A stretch of DNA of 64,000 bases from positions 186,001-250,000 of the forward strand of contig NZ_JAGHMH010000028.1 in assembly GCF_017741935.1 (NCBI RefSeq). The letters run 5' to 3'. Positions 24,636-32,848 of the stretch are shown one piece after another (position 1 is the first letter of the stretch; the number at the start of each line of letters is the position of its first letter). Below the pieces are notes generated by a model, which was given only the letters and a program-made list of their open reading frames with translations, had not been told where the DNA came from and searched no databases. This DNA comes from Rhizobium sp. 16-449-1b (GTDB lineage Bacteria > Pseudomonadota > Alphaproteobacteria > Rhizobiales > Rhizobiaceae). The position numbers and the translations under genes are program-made.

Positions 24636-25862
24636 TCAGACGAGAATTTCCGCCGGCATCGGATGCCCTAGGAACGCCGTCGGGCTGGCAGTCAGGCCAT
24701 AGGCGCCCGCTTGGAAGATGACGACGAGGTCGCCGATCTCTGCCGGCGGCAGCAGCACGTTGTCGGCAAGCAGATCGAGCGGCGTGCATAGGCAGCCGAC
24801 GACGGACACCGCCTCGCGCTCGCTCTCCTGCATCCGGTTGCCGATGACGACAGGATAGTTGCGGCGGATGACCTGGCCGAGATTGCCCGATGCAGCCAGC
24901 TGATGATGCATGCCGCCGTCGACCACCAGATAAGTGCGCCCGCGCGACACCTTGCGGTCGACCACGCGCGTGACGTAGACGCCTGACTCGCCGACGATGT
25001 ATCGCCCGAGCTCGATCGTTACGCGCGCGTCAGGTAGCTGCGGCCGAATTTCGCCCTCGATCAGTTCCTTGAGCTTGGCGCCGACAGGCACCAGATCGAG
25101 CGGTTGATCCTTTTCGGAATAGGGAATGCCGAAGCCGCCGCCGAGATTGAGATAGCGGACCGGCCACGGCGATTGATCCGCAAGCCGCATCAGCAGCGCG
25201 ACATTGCGCGTCAGTGCTTCGCAGAGGATGTCGGCGTGCAGGTTCTGCGAGCCGGCGAAGACGTGGAAGCCGAGGAGATCGAGATCGGCGACACGCAGCG
25301 TCTTGAGAAGATCCGGCACCTGCTCGACATCGATGCCGAACTGCTGCGGCCCGCCGCCCATGCGCATGCCGGAGCCCTTGACCTGGAAATCCGGATTGAC
25401 GCGCAAGGCCACGCGCGGCCGTATGCCGAGCTTGTGGCCGATATCGGCGACGCGGGCGGCCTCGTTGGCCGACTCCATCTCGATCGTCACGCCCGCTGCA
25501 ACGGCCTGCGTCAGTTCAGCCGTCGTCTTCCCGGGACCCGCGAAGCTGATGTTGTTTGCCTGCACCGGCGTGTCCAGCGCCGTCTTCATCTCGTATGCGG
25601 AGGCGACGTCGAATGCGTCGACGAGGCCGGCCAGATGCTGGACGACGGCTGCCATCGGGTTGGCCTTCACCGCGTAGCTAAGCTTGACGTCGGCCGGCAG
25701 AATGGAGCGGAGATAGCCGATGCGCGAGGTGATCAGGCCTCGGTCATAAGCGAAAAACGGCGTTGATCCGACGCGCTCGGCCAGGCGATCCAGCGGGATG
25801 CCGCCGACCGCCATACAGCTTCCGACCGGCTCGAACATGGAAATGGAAGGGTGCGAACTCAC
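24636..25862 (-). CDS. PLP-dependent decarboxylase (DAP/ornithine decarboxylase fold, exosortase-A-associated type)
   Basis: A 408-residue fold-III PLP enzyme. The Schiff-base lysine is Lys66 in LSYAVKANPM; HVFAGSQNL, NLGGGFGIPY and ELGRYIVGESGVYV match the cofactor-phosphate and substrate sites of diaminopimelate/ornithine decarboxylases, and VVGCLCTPLDLLADN carries the active-site cysteine region. It likely decarboxylates a basic or polyamino acid to an amine. The GTG start overlaps the stop of the ligase gene by four bases (GTGA), so the two are coupled. The pairing with an acyl-CoA ligase and carrier protein is the arrangement known from exosortase-A-linked clusters. Confidence 0.9.
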   Translation of the reverse strand: MSSHPSISMFEPVGSCMAVGGIPLDRLAERVGSTPFFAYDRGLITSRIGYLRSILPADVKLSYAVKANPMAAVVQHLAGLVDAFDVASAYEMKTALDTPVQANNISFAGPGKTTAELTQAVAAGVTIEMESANEAARVADIGHKLGIRPRVALRVNPDFQVKGSGMRMGGGPQQFGIDVEQVPDLLKTLRVADLDLLGFHVFAGSQNLHADILCEALTRNVALLMRLADQSPWPVRYLNLGGGFGIPYSEKDQPLDLVPVGAKLKELIEGEIRPQLPDARVTIELGRYIVGESGVYVTRVVDRKVSRGRTYLVVDGGMHHQLAASGNLGQVIRRNYPVVIGNRMQESEREAVSVVGCLCTPLDLLADNVLLPPAEIGDLVVIFQAGAYGLTASPTAFLGHPMPAEILV

Positions 25863-27448
25863 GAACCTAATTGCTCCCTCAATAGAACCCGATCGAACTT
25901 GCCGTTCGGATTGGTTGGAATGGCGCTCATCTCGACGACCTGCGACGGAACCATGTATTGCGGCAGGGTCCGGCGGAACGCGGTCAAGAGGGCGCTGACA
26001 TCGAGCGAACTGGCGATGGGGCTTGCGACCAGCACAATCCGCTGGCCGAGCGCCCCGTCTTCGACGCCAAGCGCGACCGCGTCCTTGGTGAGGCCGGTGG
26101 CATAGGCCACCTCCTCGATTTCGGTGGGGCTGACGCGGTAGCCCGACGTCTTGATCATCTCATCGCGCCGACCGACGAAGAACAGAAAGCCCTCCTCGTC
26201 GGCAACGACGGTGTCGCCGGAGAAGACGGCGAGCTCAGGCGCGCGCCAGCTCGCCTCGCTGCCCGGCACCGGGCGGAAACGCTCGGCGGTGCGGGCAGGG
26301 TCGTTCCAATAGCCCATCGAGACGAGCGGGCCGCGATGGACGAGTTCGCCATGCTCGCCCGGATTGCAGCGCGAGCCATCCGGCCGGACCACGAGGATTT
26401 CGGCGTTGGGGATCGCCTTGCCAATCGAATCCGGCCGGCGATCGATCTCGGACGGGTCGAGATAGGTCGAGCGGAATGCTTCGGTCAGGCCATACATGAG
26501 ATAGGGCAGGGCCTGGGGAAACAGGCTGCGCAGCCGATCAAGCGTCGCCTTCGGCATGCGCCCGCCGGTGTTGGCGAAGTAGCGCAGCCGTGCGGCTGTT
26601 TCAGCTGGCCAGTCGAGCGCTGCCACCTGGATCCAGAAAGGCGGCACGCCGGTGATACCAGTCACCTTGTGCTTTTCGCAGAGCCGGATGACGTCGCCAG
26701 GCAGCAGATAGTTCATCAGGAGGACATGCGCGCCGGAATTGAACGCGGTCGTCAGCTGGCTCAGGCCGGCGTCGAAGCTTAGCGGCAGCACCGAGAGAAT
26801 TGTGTCTTCAGGGCCGTTCTTCAGATAATGGCTGACGCTCTCGGCGCCCACGATCATGTTGCGATGGCTGAGAACGACGCCTTTCGGCTTTCCCGTGCTT
26901 CCCGATGTATAGAGAATGGCCGCCATGTCGTAATCGACGGCGACGATGGATGGCGCGGTTTCCTTCTCCTGCGAAAACGACGGCGCCCAGCCATGCAGGC
27001 GGGCCTTCCTGATGTCGAGTCCCTGAATATCGCCCGAGACCTGATCGACGAGCACGATATGCTCGAGCGCCGGGTGATCGGCGATATGCTCCTGCAGCTG
27101 CAGCAGTCGATCGTGCGATGTCACGAGGACGCGGACGTTGCAGTCCGCGAGAATATAGGCGACCTGCGGCGGCCGCAGCAGCGGATTGACCGGAACGGTA
27201 ACGCCGCCCGCCGCTGTCGTGCCGAAGATCGAGACAACCGTCTCCATCCGCTTTTCGAGCAGCACGGCCACACGGTCACTTCGCTGCACGCCGAGCTCGC
27301 GAAGCGCCGAAGCAAAGCCGCAGACCCGTCTCCACAGCTCGGCGTAGCTTACGGTTTCGCTCTTGTATGTCAGCGCGGGCAGGTCTGCGTGTTTCTGCGC
27401 GGCCTGGAGGACGAGGTGGGACAGGTTGATCTTGATTGCCGATTGCAT
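25859..27448 (-). CDS. AMP-forming acyl-CoA ligase / adenylating enzyme (exosortase-A-associated type)
   Basis: A 529-residue ANL-superfamily enzyme. The ATP-binding P-loop reads AAILYTSGSTGKPKGVVLSH; YLMYGLTEAFRSTYL is the A5 motif and GDTVVADEEGFLFFVGRRDEMIKTSGYRVSP covers motifs A7-A8; the catalytic lysine of A10 is in NPNGKFDR near the end. It activates a carboxylate as an adenylate and loads it on CoA or, more likely here, on the adjacent acyl carrier protein. It lies 17 bases after the acetyltransferase gene and overlaps the decarboxylase by four bases. The substrate could be an amino acid or a fatty acid. Confidence 0.92.
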   Translation of the reverse strand: MQSAIKINLSHLVLQAAQKHADLPALTYKSETVSYAELWRRVCGFASALRELGVQRSDRVAVLLEKRMETVVSIFGTTAAGGVTVPVNPLLRPPQVAYILADCNVRVLVTSHDRLLQLQEHIADHPALEHIVLVDQVSGDIQGLDIRKARLHGWAPSFSQEKETAPSIVAVDYDMAAILYTSGSTGKPKGVVLSHRNMIVGAESVSHYLKNGPEDTILSVLPLSFDAGLSQLTTAFNSGAHVLLMNYLLPGDVIRLCEKHKVTGITGVPPFWIQVAALDWPAETAARLRYFANTGGRMPKATLDRLRSLFPQALPYLMYGLTEAFRSTYLDPSEIDRRPDSIGKAIPNAEILVVRPDGSRCNPGEHGELVHRGPLVSMGYWNDPARTAERFRPVPGSEASWRAPELAVFSGDTVVADEEGFLFFVGRRDEMIKTSGYRVSPTEIEEVAYATGLTKDAVALGVEDGALGQRIVLVASPIASSLDVSALLTAFRRTLPQYMVPSQVVEMSAIPTNPNGKFDRVLLREQLGS

Positions 27449-27465
27449 GTGTACCTACTCCCCTA

Positions 27466-28353
27466 CTACCAAGGCACGCACGTGAGTTCGCTGTAGAGAT
27501 AATCGACCTGATCGGCCCCCAGCCGGCTGCTTCGAAACATCTTCGGCCGCGGCGAGCGAAGCGCGATCGACAGGCGCGGGCGGGTAATGCCGAGCCTGTT
27601 TTCCAGCAGTGTCATCGGGATGCCGAAGTGGGTCAGCAGGTAGCCGTAGACCTGCTGCGCGGCGTCCTGGAACAGCTTGGGATCGCCGACGTAAAGGATC
27701 GATGCGAACAGTGGCAGGCGCTTGCGACGGTCTCTGCGGAAGATCACGTAGCAACGCTGCCGGCCGCGCGTCACCACGATGTGGTGCGCGGCGGGCGCAT
27801 TGGCGTGGTCGCGGTAGATTTCAAGGTCGCGTCCGTCGAGGCTCGCCGCGATCGTCCTCCGATCGGAGGTGATGCGGATGCCGGTCCCGATACGCGGCAT
27901 CGGCAAGTTGACGATCATGGCCGCCGCCGTATCCAGGTCGCTGAAGTTCAGGCGTCGGTTCAGGGGAACGACGTTGCCGCTCGGCGATAGATCGGTGAAA
28001 GTATAGCCCTGCTGGCCAAGTATAGCCCGGAGCAGCCTCAGGCCGTGCGAACGATAGCTTTCGTGCACGCACCAGGCGGAGAGATTGCAGACATTTTCCA
28101 TGAGATCGCCGACGCGGCGCTCCGAATAGAAGGCGACCTGCGCGCCGACAACGCGACCGTCACACACAAGCATGAAGCCGTGGTTCGGTGCCGTGGTTTG
28201 CCATGAGGGACGGATCGAGGAGGCCCATAAGGCGGGGGAGAGCCTACTGTTCAATTCCGCGTGCAGGAAGTCCGCGACCGAGGCGATGTCGCCTGCGGTG
28301 ATCGGGCATATCACGACGTTCCCGTCCGTCGCTTTCAAAACAGTGTTTGACAC
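27466..28353 (-). CDS. GNAT-type N-acyltransferase in polysaccharide cluster
   Basis: A 295-residue protein with GNAT-like features in its first half: HGFMLVCDGRVVGAQVAFYSERR and CVHESYRSHGLRLLRAILGQ (the acetyl-CoA-binding motif A region). The second half is less clear and could be a second GNAT-like or FemAB-like lobe. I chose GTG 28353, which has AGGAAG nine bases upstream; the frame runs to a TTG at 28374. It is the first gene of the six-gene minus-strand unit and so probably acylates an amino sugar or amine made by that unit. The family call is moderately sure and the substrate unknown. Confidence 0.7.
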   Translation of the reverse strand: MSNTVLKATDGNVVICPITAGDIASVADFLHAELNSRLSPALWASSIRPSWQTTAPNHGFMLVCDGRVVGAQVAFYSERRVGDLMENVCNLSAWCVHESYRSHGLRLLRAILGQQGYTFTDLSPSGNVVPLNRRLNFSDLDTAAAMIVNLPMPRIGTGIRITSDRRTIAASLDGRDLEIYRDHANAPAAHHIVVTRGRQRCYVIFRRDRRKRLPLFASILYVGDPKLFQDAAQQVYGYLLTHFGIPMTLLENRLGITRPRLSIALRSPRPKMFRSSRLGADQVDYLYSELTCVPW

Positions 28354-28568
28354 AGCCCGCCACTTCCTTTGCAACCACTCGAGACACTATGCTTGAAAGC
28401 ATTGATGCAAGTATTACTGAAGTGTTCATAGCCGCTCTTAAGATTGAGCGGTAGTTACACAAAAGGTCTATCGCTTATCCTGTTAGCTAACTAGAGAGTT
28501 ACGGTAGCGAGACCGTATGGTCGTGGCTCAGCGTGTTCACCAGACGCGTATGGGAGGCCACCATTTCT

Positions 28569-29792
28569 ATGAATCAACACGTTCTAATCTTGGTCGAGAA
28601 CCTTCCGGTTCCGTTCGATCGTCGCGTCTGGCAGGAAGCGCAGGCGCTCAACGACGCGGGTTATGAAGTCTCCGTCATCTGCCCGATGGGCAAGGGCCAC
28701 AACGAGGCCTATGAGGTGATCAACGGCATTCATATCTATCGTCATCCGCTGCGCGAGGCCGACACGGCCGCCGGCTATTTCCGCGAATACGCGACGGCGC
28801 TGATCAACCAGCTCTATCTGTCGTTCCGCGTTCGCCGCCGCCAGCGCATCGATGCGATCCAGGCCTGTAATCCGCCGGACCTGATGTTTCTCGTGGCGCT
28901 GGTGCACAAGATCCTGTTCGGCACCTACTTTGTGTTCGACCATCATGATCTGAGCCCCGAGCTCTATGTCAGCAAGTTCGGCCGCAAGGATTTCTTCTAT
29001 CGGCTGGTGCAGTTCTTCGAGCGCCAGACCTTCCGCGTCGCCGATGTCAGCATCGCCACCAACGAGACCTTCCGCGATATTGCGGTGGCGCGGGGCGGCA
29101 TGTCTCCCGACAAGGTGGTCGTGGTCAAAAGCTATCCCGAGGCCTCGCGCTTCAGGCTGACGGAGGCGGAGCAGTCGCTCGTCATTCCTGGCAAGCATCT
29201 GATCGGCTATATCGGCATCATGGGCGCGCAGGATGGCGTGGATACGCTGGTCGAGGCCATGCACGACATCGTCCACGTGCAGAAGCGCGACGACATCAAC
29301 TGCCTGATTATCGGCGATGGGCCGGAGTTCGGCCGCCTGAAGGCGCTCGCAGCCGAAAGACAGCTCGGCGACCGGCTGCGCTTCACCGGCTATCTCAGCG
29401 GACCGTCGCTGCTTGCGCATCTCTCGGCGCTCAATGTCGGTATCATTCCCGACCCGCCGAATGATTTCAACGACAAGCTGTCGATGAACAAGGTGTTCGA
29501 ATACATGATGCTCGGTCTGCCGATCGTGCAGTTCAATCTGCGTCAGGCGACGAACGACGCGGGCAATGCGGCGATGATTGTCGCCGAGCATTCGCCGCGC
29601 GCGCTCGCCGAGGGCATCGTCTCGCTCGTGGATGATCCCGAGCGGCGCGAGGAGATGGGCGTGCTCGGTCGCGCCGTTGCCGAGCGAAGCTTCCGCTGGA
29701 CGGCCGAGGCGCACCGCTATCTCGACGCTTACCGAACCCTGTTCGACCACAGATTGGACGTCAATGATCAGCGTCATTATCCCGCATCTTGA
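28569..29792 (+). CDS. Family 4 glycosyltransferase
   Basis: A 407-residue GT-B enzyme of GT4: N-terminal LILVENLPVPFDRRVWQEAQAL (the acceptor-side lobe motif common in exopolysaccharide GT4s), GYIGIMGAQDGVDTLVEAM at the domain boundary, LIIGDGPEFGRLKALA and the donor-site motif NKVFEYMMLGLPIV with the conserved glutamate. It transfers a sugar from a nucleotide-sugar to a lipid-linked glycan in the cytoplasm. ATG 28569 has GGGAGG upstream; the frame could begin at a GTG at 28533. It is divergent from the acetyltransferase gene and overlaps the next glycosyltransferase by 29 bases. Confidence 0.92.
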   Translation: MNQHVLILVENLPVPFDRRVWQEAQALNDAGYEVSVICPMGKGHNEAYEVINGIHIYRHPLREADTAAGYFREYATALINQLYLSFRVRRRQRIDAIQACNPPDLMFLVALVHKILFGTYFVFDHHDLSPELYVSKFGRKDFFYRLVQFFERQTFRVADVSIATNETFRDIAVARGGMSPDKVVVVKSYPEASRFRLTEAEQSLVIPGKHLIGYIGIMGAQDGVDTLVEAMHDIVHVQKRDDINCLIIGDGPEFGRLKALAAERQLGDRLRFTGYLSGPSLLAHLSALNVGIIPDPPNDFNDKLSMNKVFEYMMLGLPIVQFNLRQATNDAGNAAMIVAEHSPRALAEGIVSLVDDPERREEMGVLGRAVAERSFRWTAEAHRYLDAYRTLFDHRLDVNDQRHYPAS

Positions 29793-30675
29793 CCAGCCGC
29801 AGGCGCTTCGCGCCTGCCTTGCGTCGCTCACCGGGCAGACCGGCGTGACGCAGGCAGTCGAGATCATCGTGGTCGACAATGGCTCGAAGGTGCTGCCGGT
29901 CGAGACCTGCGCCGCCTTCGCCTCCGTCACGCTGCTATCGGAACCCATTCCGGGGCCGGGGCCGGCGCGCAACCGGGGTGTTTCGCATGCCAGCGGCGAG
30001 ATACTGGCTTTCATCGACGCCGATTGCCTCGCGGGCAAGGGCTGGCTTGCGGAGATCGAGCGGCAGTTCTCGACTGATCCCGAGCGCTCGATCCTCGGCG
30101 GCGATGTGCGCATCGCCTATGAGGACGCCGATCATCTGACGATGCTCGAAGCCTATGAGAGCGTGTTCGCCTATCGAATGAAGGAATACATCGCCAAGCA
30201 GGGCTTTACCGGAACCGGCAATCTGGCCATGCGCGCCGAGGTCTTTTCGGTCGTCGGCCGCTTCGGCGGCATCGAGGTTGCCGAGGACCGCGACTGGGGG
30301 CAGCGCGCGCTGCGCCAGGGCTATCGCACGCATTATTGCCCGGGCATGATCGTCTATCACCCCGCCCGCAAGACCTTCGCCGAACTCGCGCAGAAATGGG
30401 ATCGGCACACCGCGCATGATTTCGTGCGCATCCAGGCGAAGCCCGCCTGGCGATTGCGTTGGGGGGCGCGTACGCTCGCCGTGGCGCTCTCGCCGGCAGC
30501 AAGCCTCTTCTCCATCATCCGCTCGGATCGCATCACCGGCCTGCGCTCCAGAGCGCTTGCCTTCGTCGTCGTCGTTCTCATCCGTCTCTATAGGGCGGCG
30601 ATCATGCTCGGCCTGACATTCGGCGGCAGTGCTGCGAAGATGAGCGGGCGTTGGAACCGCAAGACCGCCGCCTAG
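29764..30675 (+). CDS. Family 2 glycosyltransferase
   Basis: A 303-residue GT-A enzyme: MISVIIPHLDQPQALRACLASL, IIVVDNGS, GPGPARNRGVSHASG and FIDADCLAGKGWL (the DxD metal motif) are typical of GT2. FTGTGNLAMRAEVF and EDRDWGQRALRQGY form the acceptor and ED motifs. A hydrophobic stretch near residues 262-285 (LAFVVVVLIRLYRAAIMLGLTF) suggests membrane association. The ATG at 29764 overlaps the preceding GT4 gene by 29 bases, so both are translated from one message. It completes the plus-strand arm of the polysaccharide cluster. Confidence 0.9.
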   Translation: MISVIIPHLDQPQALRACLASLTGQTGVTQAVEIIVVDNGSKVLPVETCAAFASVTLLSEPIPGPGPARNRGVSHASGEILAFIDADCLAGKGWLAEIERQFSTDPERSILGGDVRIAYEDADHLTMLEAYESVFAYRMKEYIAKQGFTGTGNLAMRAEVFSVVGRFGGIEVAEDRDWGQRALRQGYRTHYCPGMIVYHPARKTFAELAQKWDRHTAHDFVRIQAKPAWRLRWGARTLAVALSPAASLFSIIRSDRITGLRSRALAFVVVVLIRLYRAAIMLGLTFGGSAAKMSGRWNRKTAA

Positions 30676-30824
30676 GCGGGTCTCATCGGCCGGGCAATCG
30701 CCGATCTCAAAAAAAAGCAGACGTCCCAACCATTGTTCGGGCGCGTCGCGGACTCCATATACCCTGTGATTAGGGCAGCCGTCTTCAGCGGTTGCCTCCA
30801 CGTGTTGATTACAAAGGTATTGCC

Positions 30825-31811
30825 ATGGCCGCTCTTTCCATCCTCGAACTTGTTCGCGTGACGGAGGAGACGGACGCCCGGGGCGCCCTCGACAACGCCC
30901 GTGATCTGGCCGCGCATGCGGAAGAGTGGGGCTACCGGCGCATCTGGGTTGCCGAACACCACAACATGATCGGGATCGCGAGTGCCGCGACATCCGTCGT
31001 GCTTTCGCATCTCGCGGCGGGCACGAAGACGATCCGGGTCGGCGCCGGCGGCATCATGTTGCCGAACCATTCTCCCTATGTCATCGCCGAACAGTTCGGC
31101 ACGCTGGCGCGCCTGTTTCCCGATCGGATCGATCTCGGCCTCGGGCGCGCGCCTGGAACGGATCAGATGACGCTTCGCGCGTTGCGTCGCTCGCCGGAGT
31201 CAGCCGACCAGTTCCCACAGGATGTGCTCGAGCTGCAGGCATTTCTTGCGCCCGCCGGCCCGAACCAGCGGATACAGGCGGTTCCGGCCGCCGGCACCGA
31301 AGTGCCGCTCTGGATTCTCGGCTCCAGCAATTTCGGCGCCATGCTCGCGGCCGAACTCGGTCTGCCCTATGCCTTCGCCTCCCACTTCGCGCCGGAACTT
31401 CTTCTGCAGGCGCTGCAGATCTATCGCACCCGTTTCAAGCCATCGGAGCAACTGTCACAGCCCTACGCCATGGTCGGCGTCAACGTGATCGCCGCCGAAA
31501 CCGATGCCGAGGCGCGTCGGCTTGCGACGACACAGCAGATGTCTTTCACCGACATGTTTCGCGGCACGCGCGGGCTGAGCCAGCCGCCCATCGACGATAT
31601 CGAGACCTATTGGTCGCCGATGGAGAAGGCGCAGGCCCAGCAGATGCTCGCCCGCTCGATCATCGGCTCGCCCGAAACGGTTCGCGCCGGCTTGGAGAGG
31701 TTGGTCGAGGAGACCGGTGCCGACGAACTGATGATCGTGTCCGACGTTTATGATCACAGTGCGCGCCTGCAATCCTTCGAAATGATCGCCGAGGTCGGGC
31801 GCAAGATCTGA
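30825..31811 (+). CDS. LLM-class flavin-dependent oxidoreductase
   Basis: A 328-residue TIM-barrel protein of the bacterial luciferase-like family. RRIWVAEHHNM, IRVGAGGIMLPNHSPYVIAEQFGTLARLFP and RIDLGLGRAPGTD are the signature segments of the alkane/F420/FMN monooxygenase-like subgroup, and PLWILGSSNFGAMLAAELGLPYAFASH follows. It binds FMN and reduces oxygen or another acceptor; the substrate cannot be told. ATG 30825 has AAAGGT upstream; an in-frame start at 30792 is less likely. It is separated from the polysaccharide genes by 149 bases and appears to be an independent gene. Confidence 0.92.
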   Translation: MAALSILELVRVTEETDARGALDNARDLAAHAEEWGYRRIWVAEHHNMIGIASAATSVVLSHLAAGTKTIRVGAGGIMLPNHSPYVIAEQFGTLARLFPDRIDLGLGRAPGTDQMTLRALRRSPESADQFPQDVLELQAFLAPAGPNQRIQAVPAAGTEVPLWILGSSNFGAMLAAELGLPYAFASHFAPELLLQALQIYRTRFKPSEQLSQPYAMVGVNVIAAETDAEARRLATTQQMSFTDMFRGTRGLSQPPIDDIETYWSPMEKAQAQQMLARSIIGSPETVRAGLERLVEETGADELMIVSDVYDHSARLQSFEMIAEVGRKI

Positions 31812-31886
31812 CACGCACCCTAGCCACATTCAGCGCAATCGAGACGGTTGCGTATCGCATGAAGACGCCACCACGGGAGACAAAGC

Positions 31887-32762
31887 ATGGCCAATTCGAC
31901 TGAGTATACGCCGCCAAAGATCTGGACCTGGAACAAGGACAGCGGCGGGCGTTTCGCCAATATCAATCGGCCGATCGCCGGCGCGACGCATGAGAAGGAA
32001 CTGCCGGTCGGGCGCCATCCCTTGCAGCTTTATTCGCTGGGCACGCCGAATGGCGTGAAAGTGACGATCATGCTCGAGGAGCTTCTCGCCGCTGGCCACA
32101 GCGGTGCGGAATATGATGCCTGGCTGATCCGGATCGGCGATGGCGACCAGTTCGGCAGCGGCTTCGTCGAGGCCAATCCGAACTCCAAGATCCCCGCGCT
32201 GGTCGACCGCAGCGGCGCCAAGCCGATCCGCGTCTTCGAATCCGGCTCGATCCTCACCTACCTCGCCGAAAAATTTCAGGCCTTCCTGCCGACGGAGCCG
32301 GCCGCGCGCGCCGAGTGCTTCTCCTGGCTGTTCTGGCAGATGGGCAGTGCGCCCTATCTCGGCGGCGGCTTCGGCCACTTCTATGCCTACGCGCCGACCA
32401 AGATCGAATATGCGATCGACCGCTTCGCGATGGAGGCCAAGCGTCAGCTCGACGTGCTCGATCGCCGGCTTGCCGAGAGCGAGTATCTCGGCGGTGCCGA
32501 GTACACCATCGCCGACATGGCTGTGTGGCCCTGGTATGGCGGTCTGGTGAAGGGTTGGATCTACGAAGCGGCGGAGTTTCTGCAGGTTCAGGAATACAAG
32601 AATGTCCAGCGCTGGGCCGATCAGATCGGCGAGCGCAAGCCGGTTCAGCGCGGGCGCATGGTCAACCGTCTCTCCGGTGAACCGTCGAGCCAGCTGTGGG
32701 AGCGTCACGACGCCAGCGACTTCGACACCAAGACGCAGGACAAGATCGGCGCTGTCGGTTAA
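31887..32762 (+). CDS. yghU: YghU-type glutathione S-transferase / disulfide bond oxidoreductase
   Basis: A 291-residue cytosolic protein with the long N-terminal extension of YghU (PPKIWTWNKDSGGRFANINRPIAG) ahead of the thioredoxin-like domain (QLYSLGTPNGVKVTIMLEELL, NPNSKIPALVD, ESGSILTYLAEK) and the all-helical C-terminal domain. Family members bind two glutathiones and reduce organic peroxides and disulfides. Length and the GTPNGVKV active-site loop match E. coli YghU. It ends at a strong inverted repeat shared with the convergent ltrA gene. Confidence 0.93.
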   Translation: MANSTEYTPPKIWTWNKDSGGRFANINRPIAGATHEKELPVGRHPLQLYSLGTPNGVKVTIMLEELLAAGHSGAEYDAWLIRIGDGDQFGSGFVEANPNSKIPALVDRSGAKPIRVFESGSILTYLAEKFQAFLPTEPAARAECFSWLFWQMGSAPYLGGGFGHFYAYAPTKIEYAIDRFAMEAKRQLDVLDRRLAESEYLGGAEYTIADMAVWPWYGGLVKGWIYEAAEFLQVQEYKNVQRWADQIGERKPVQRGRMVNRLSGEPSSQLWERHDASDFDTKTQDKIGAVG

Positions 32763-32774
32763 GCTTCGCATTGG

Positions 32775-32811
32775 TCGCATCCGGGTCGTCATTTCGGCGA
32801 CCCGGATGCGA
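32775..32811. terminator. Bidirectional hairpin between yghU and ltrA
   Basis: TCGCATCCGGGTCG (32775-32788) and CGACCCGGATGCGA (32798-32811) form a perfect 14-bp stem with a 9-base loop, placed between two convergent genes. There is only a short T run on the right, so both directions may rely on the very stable stem. Confidence 0.75.
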
Positions 32812-32848
32812 CGTTTCGCCTATGTGCGAATGAGTGGGCCACTGTGGC

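Noticed and set aside
30680..30720. Intrinsic terminator after the plus-strand glycosyltransferase genes
   Set aside because: A short ATCGGC/GCCGAT stem is present but is followed by an A run, not a T run, on the transcribed strand, so it does not qualify.
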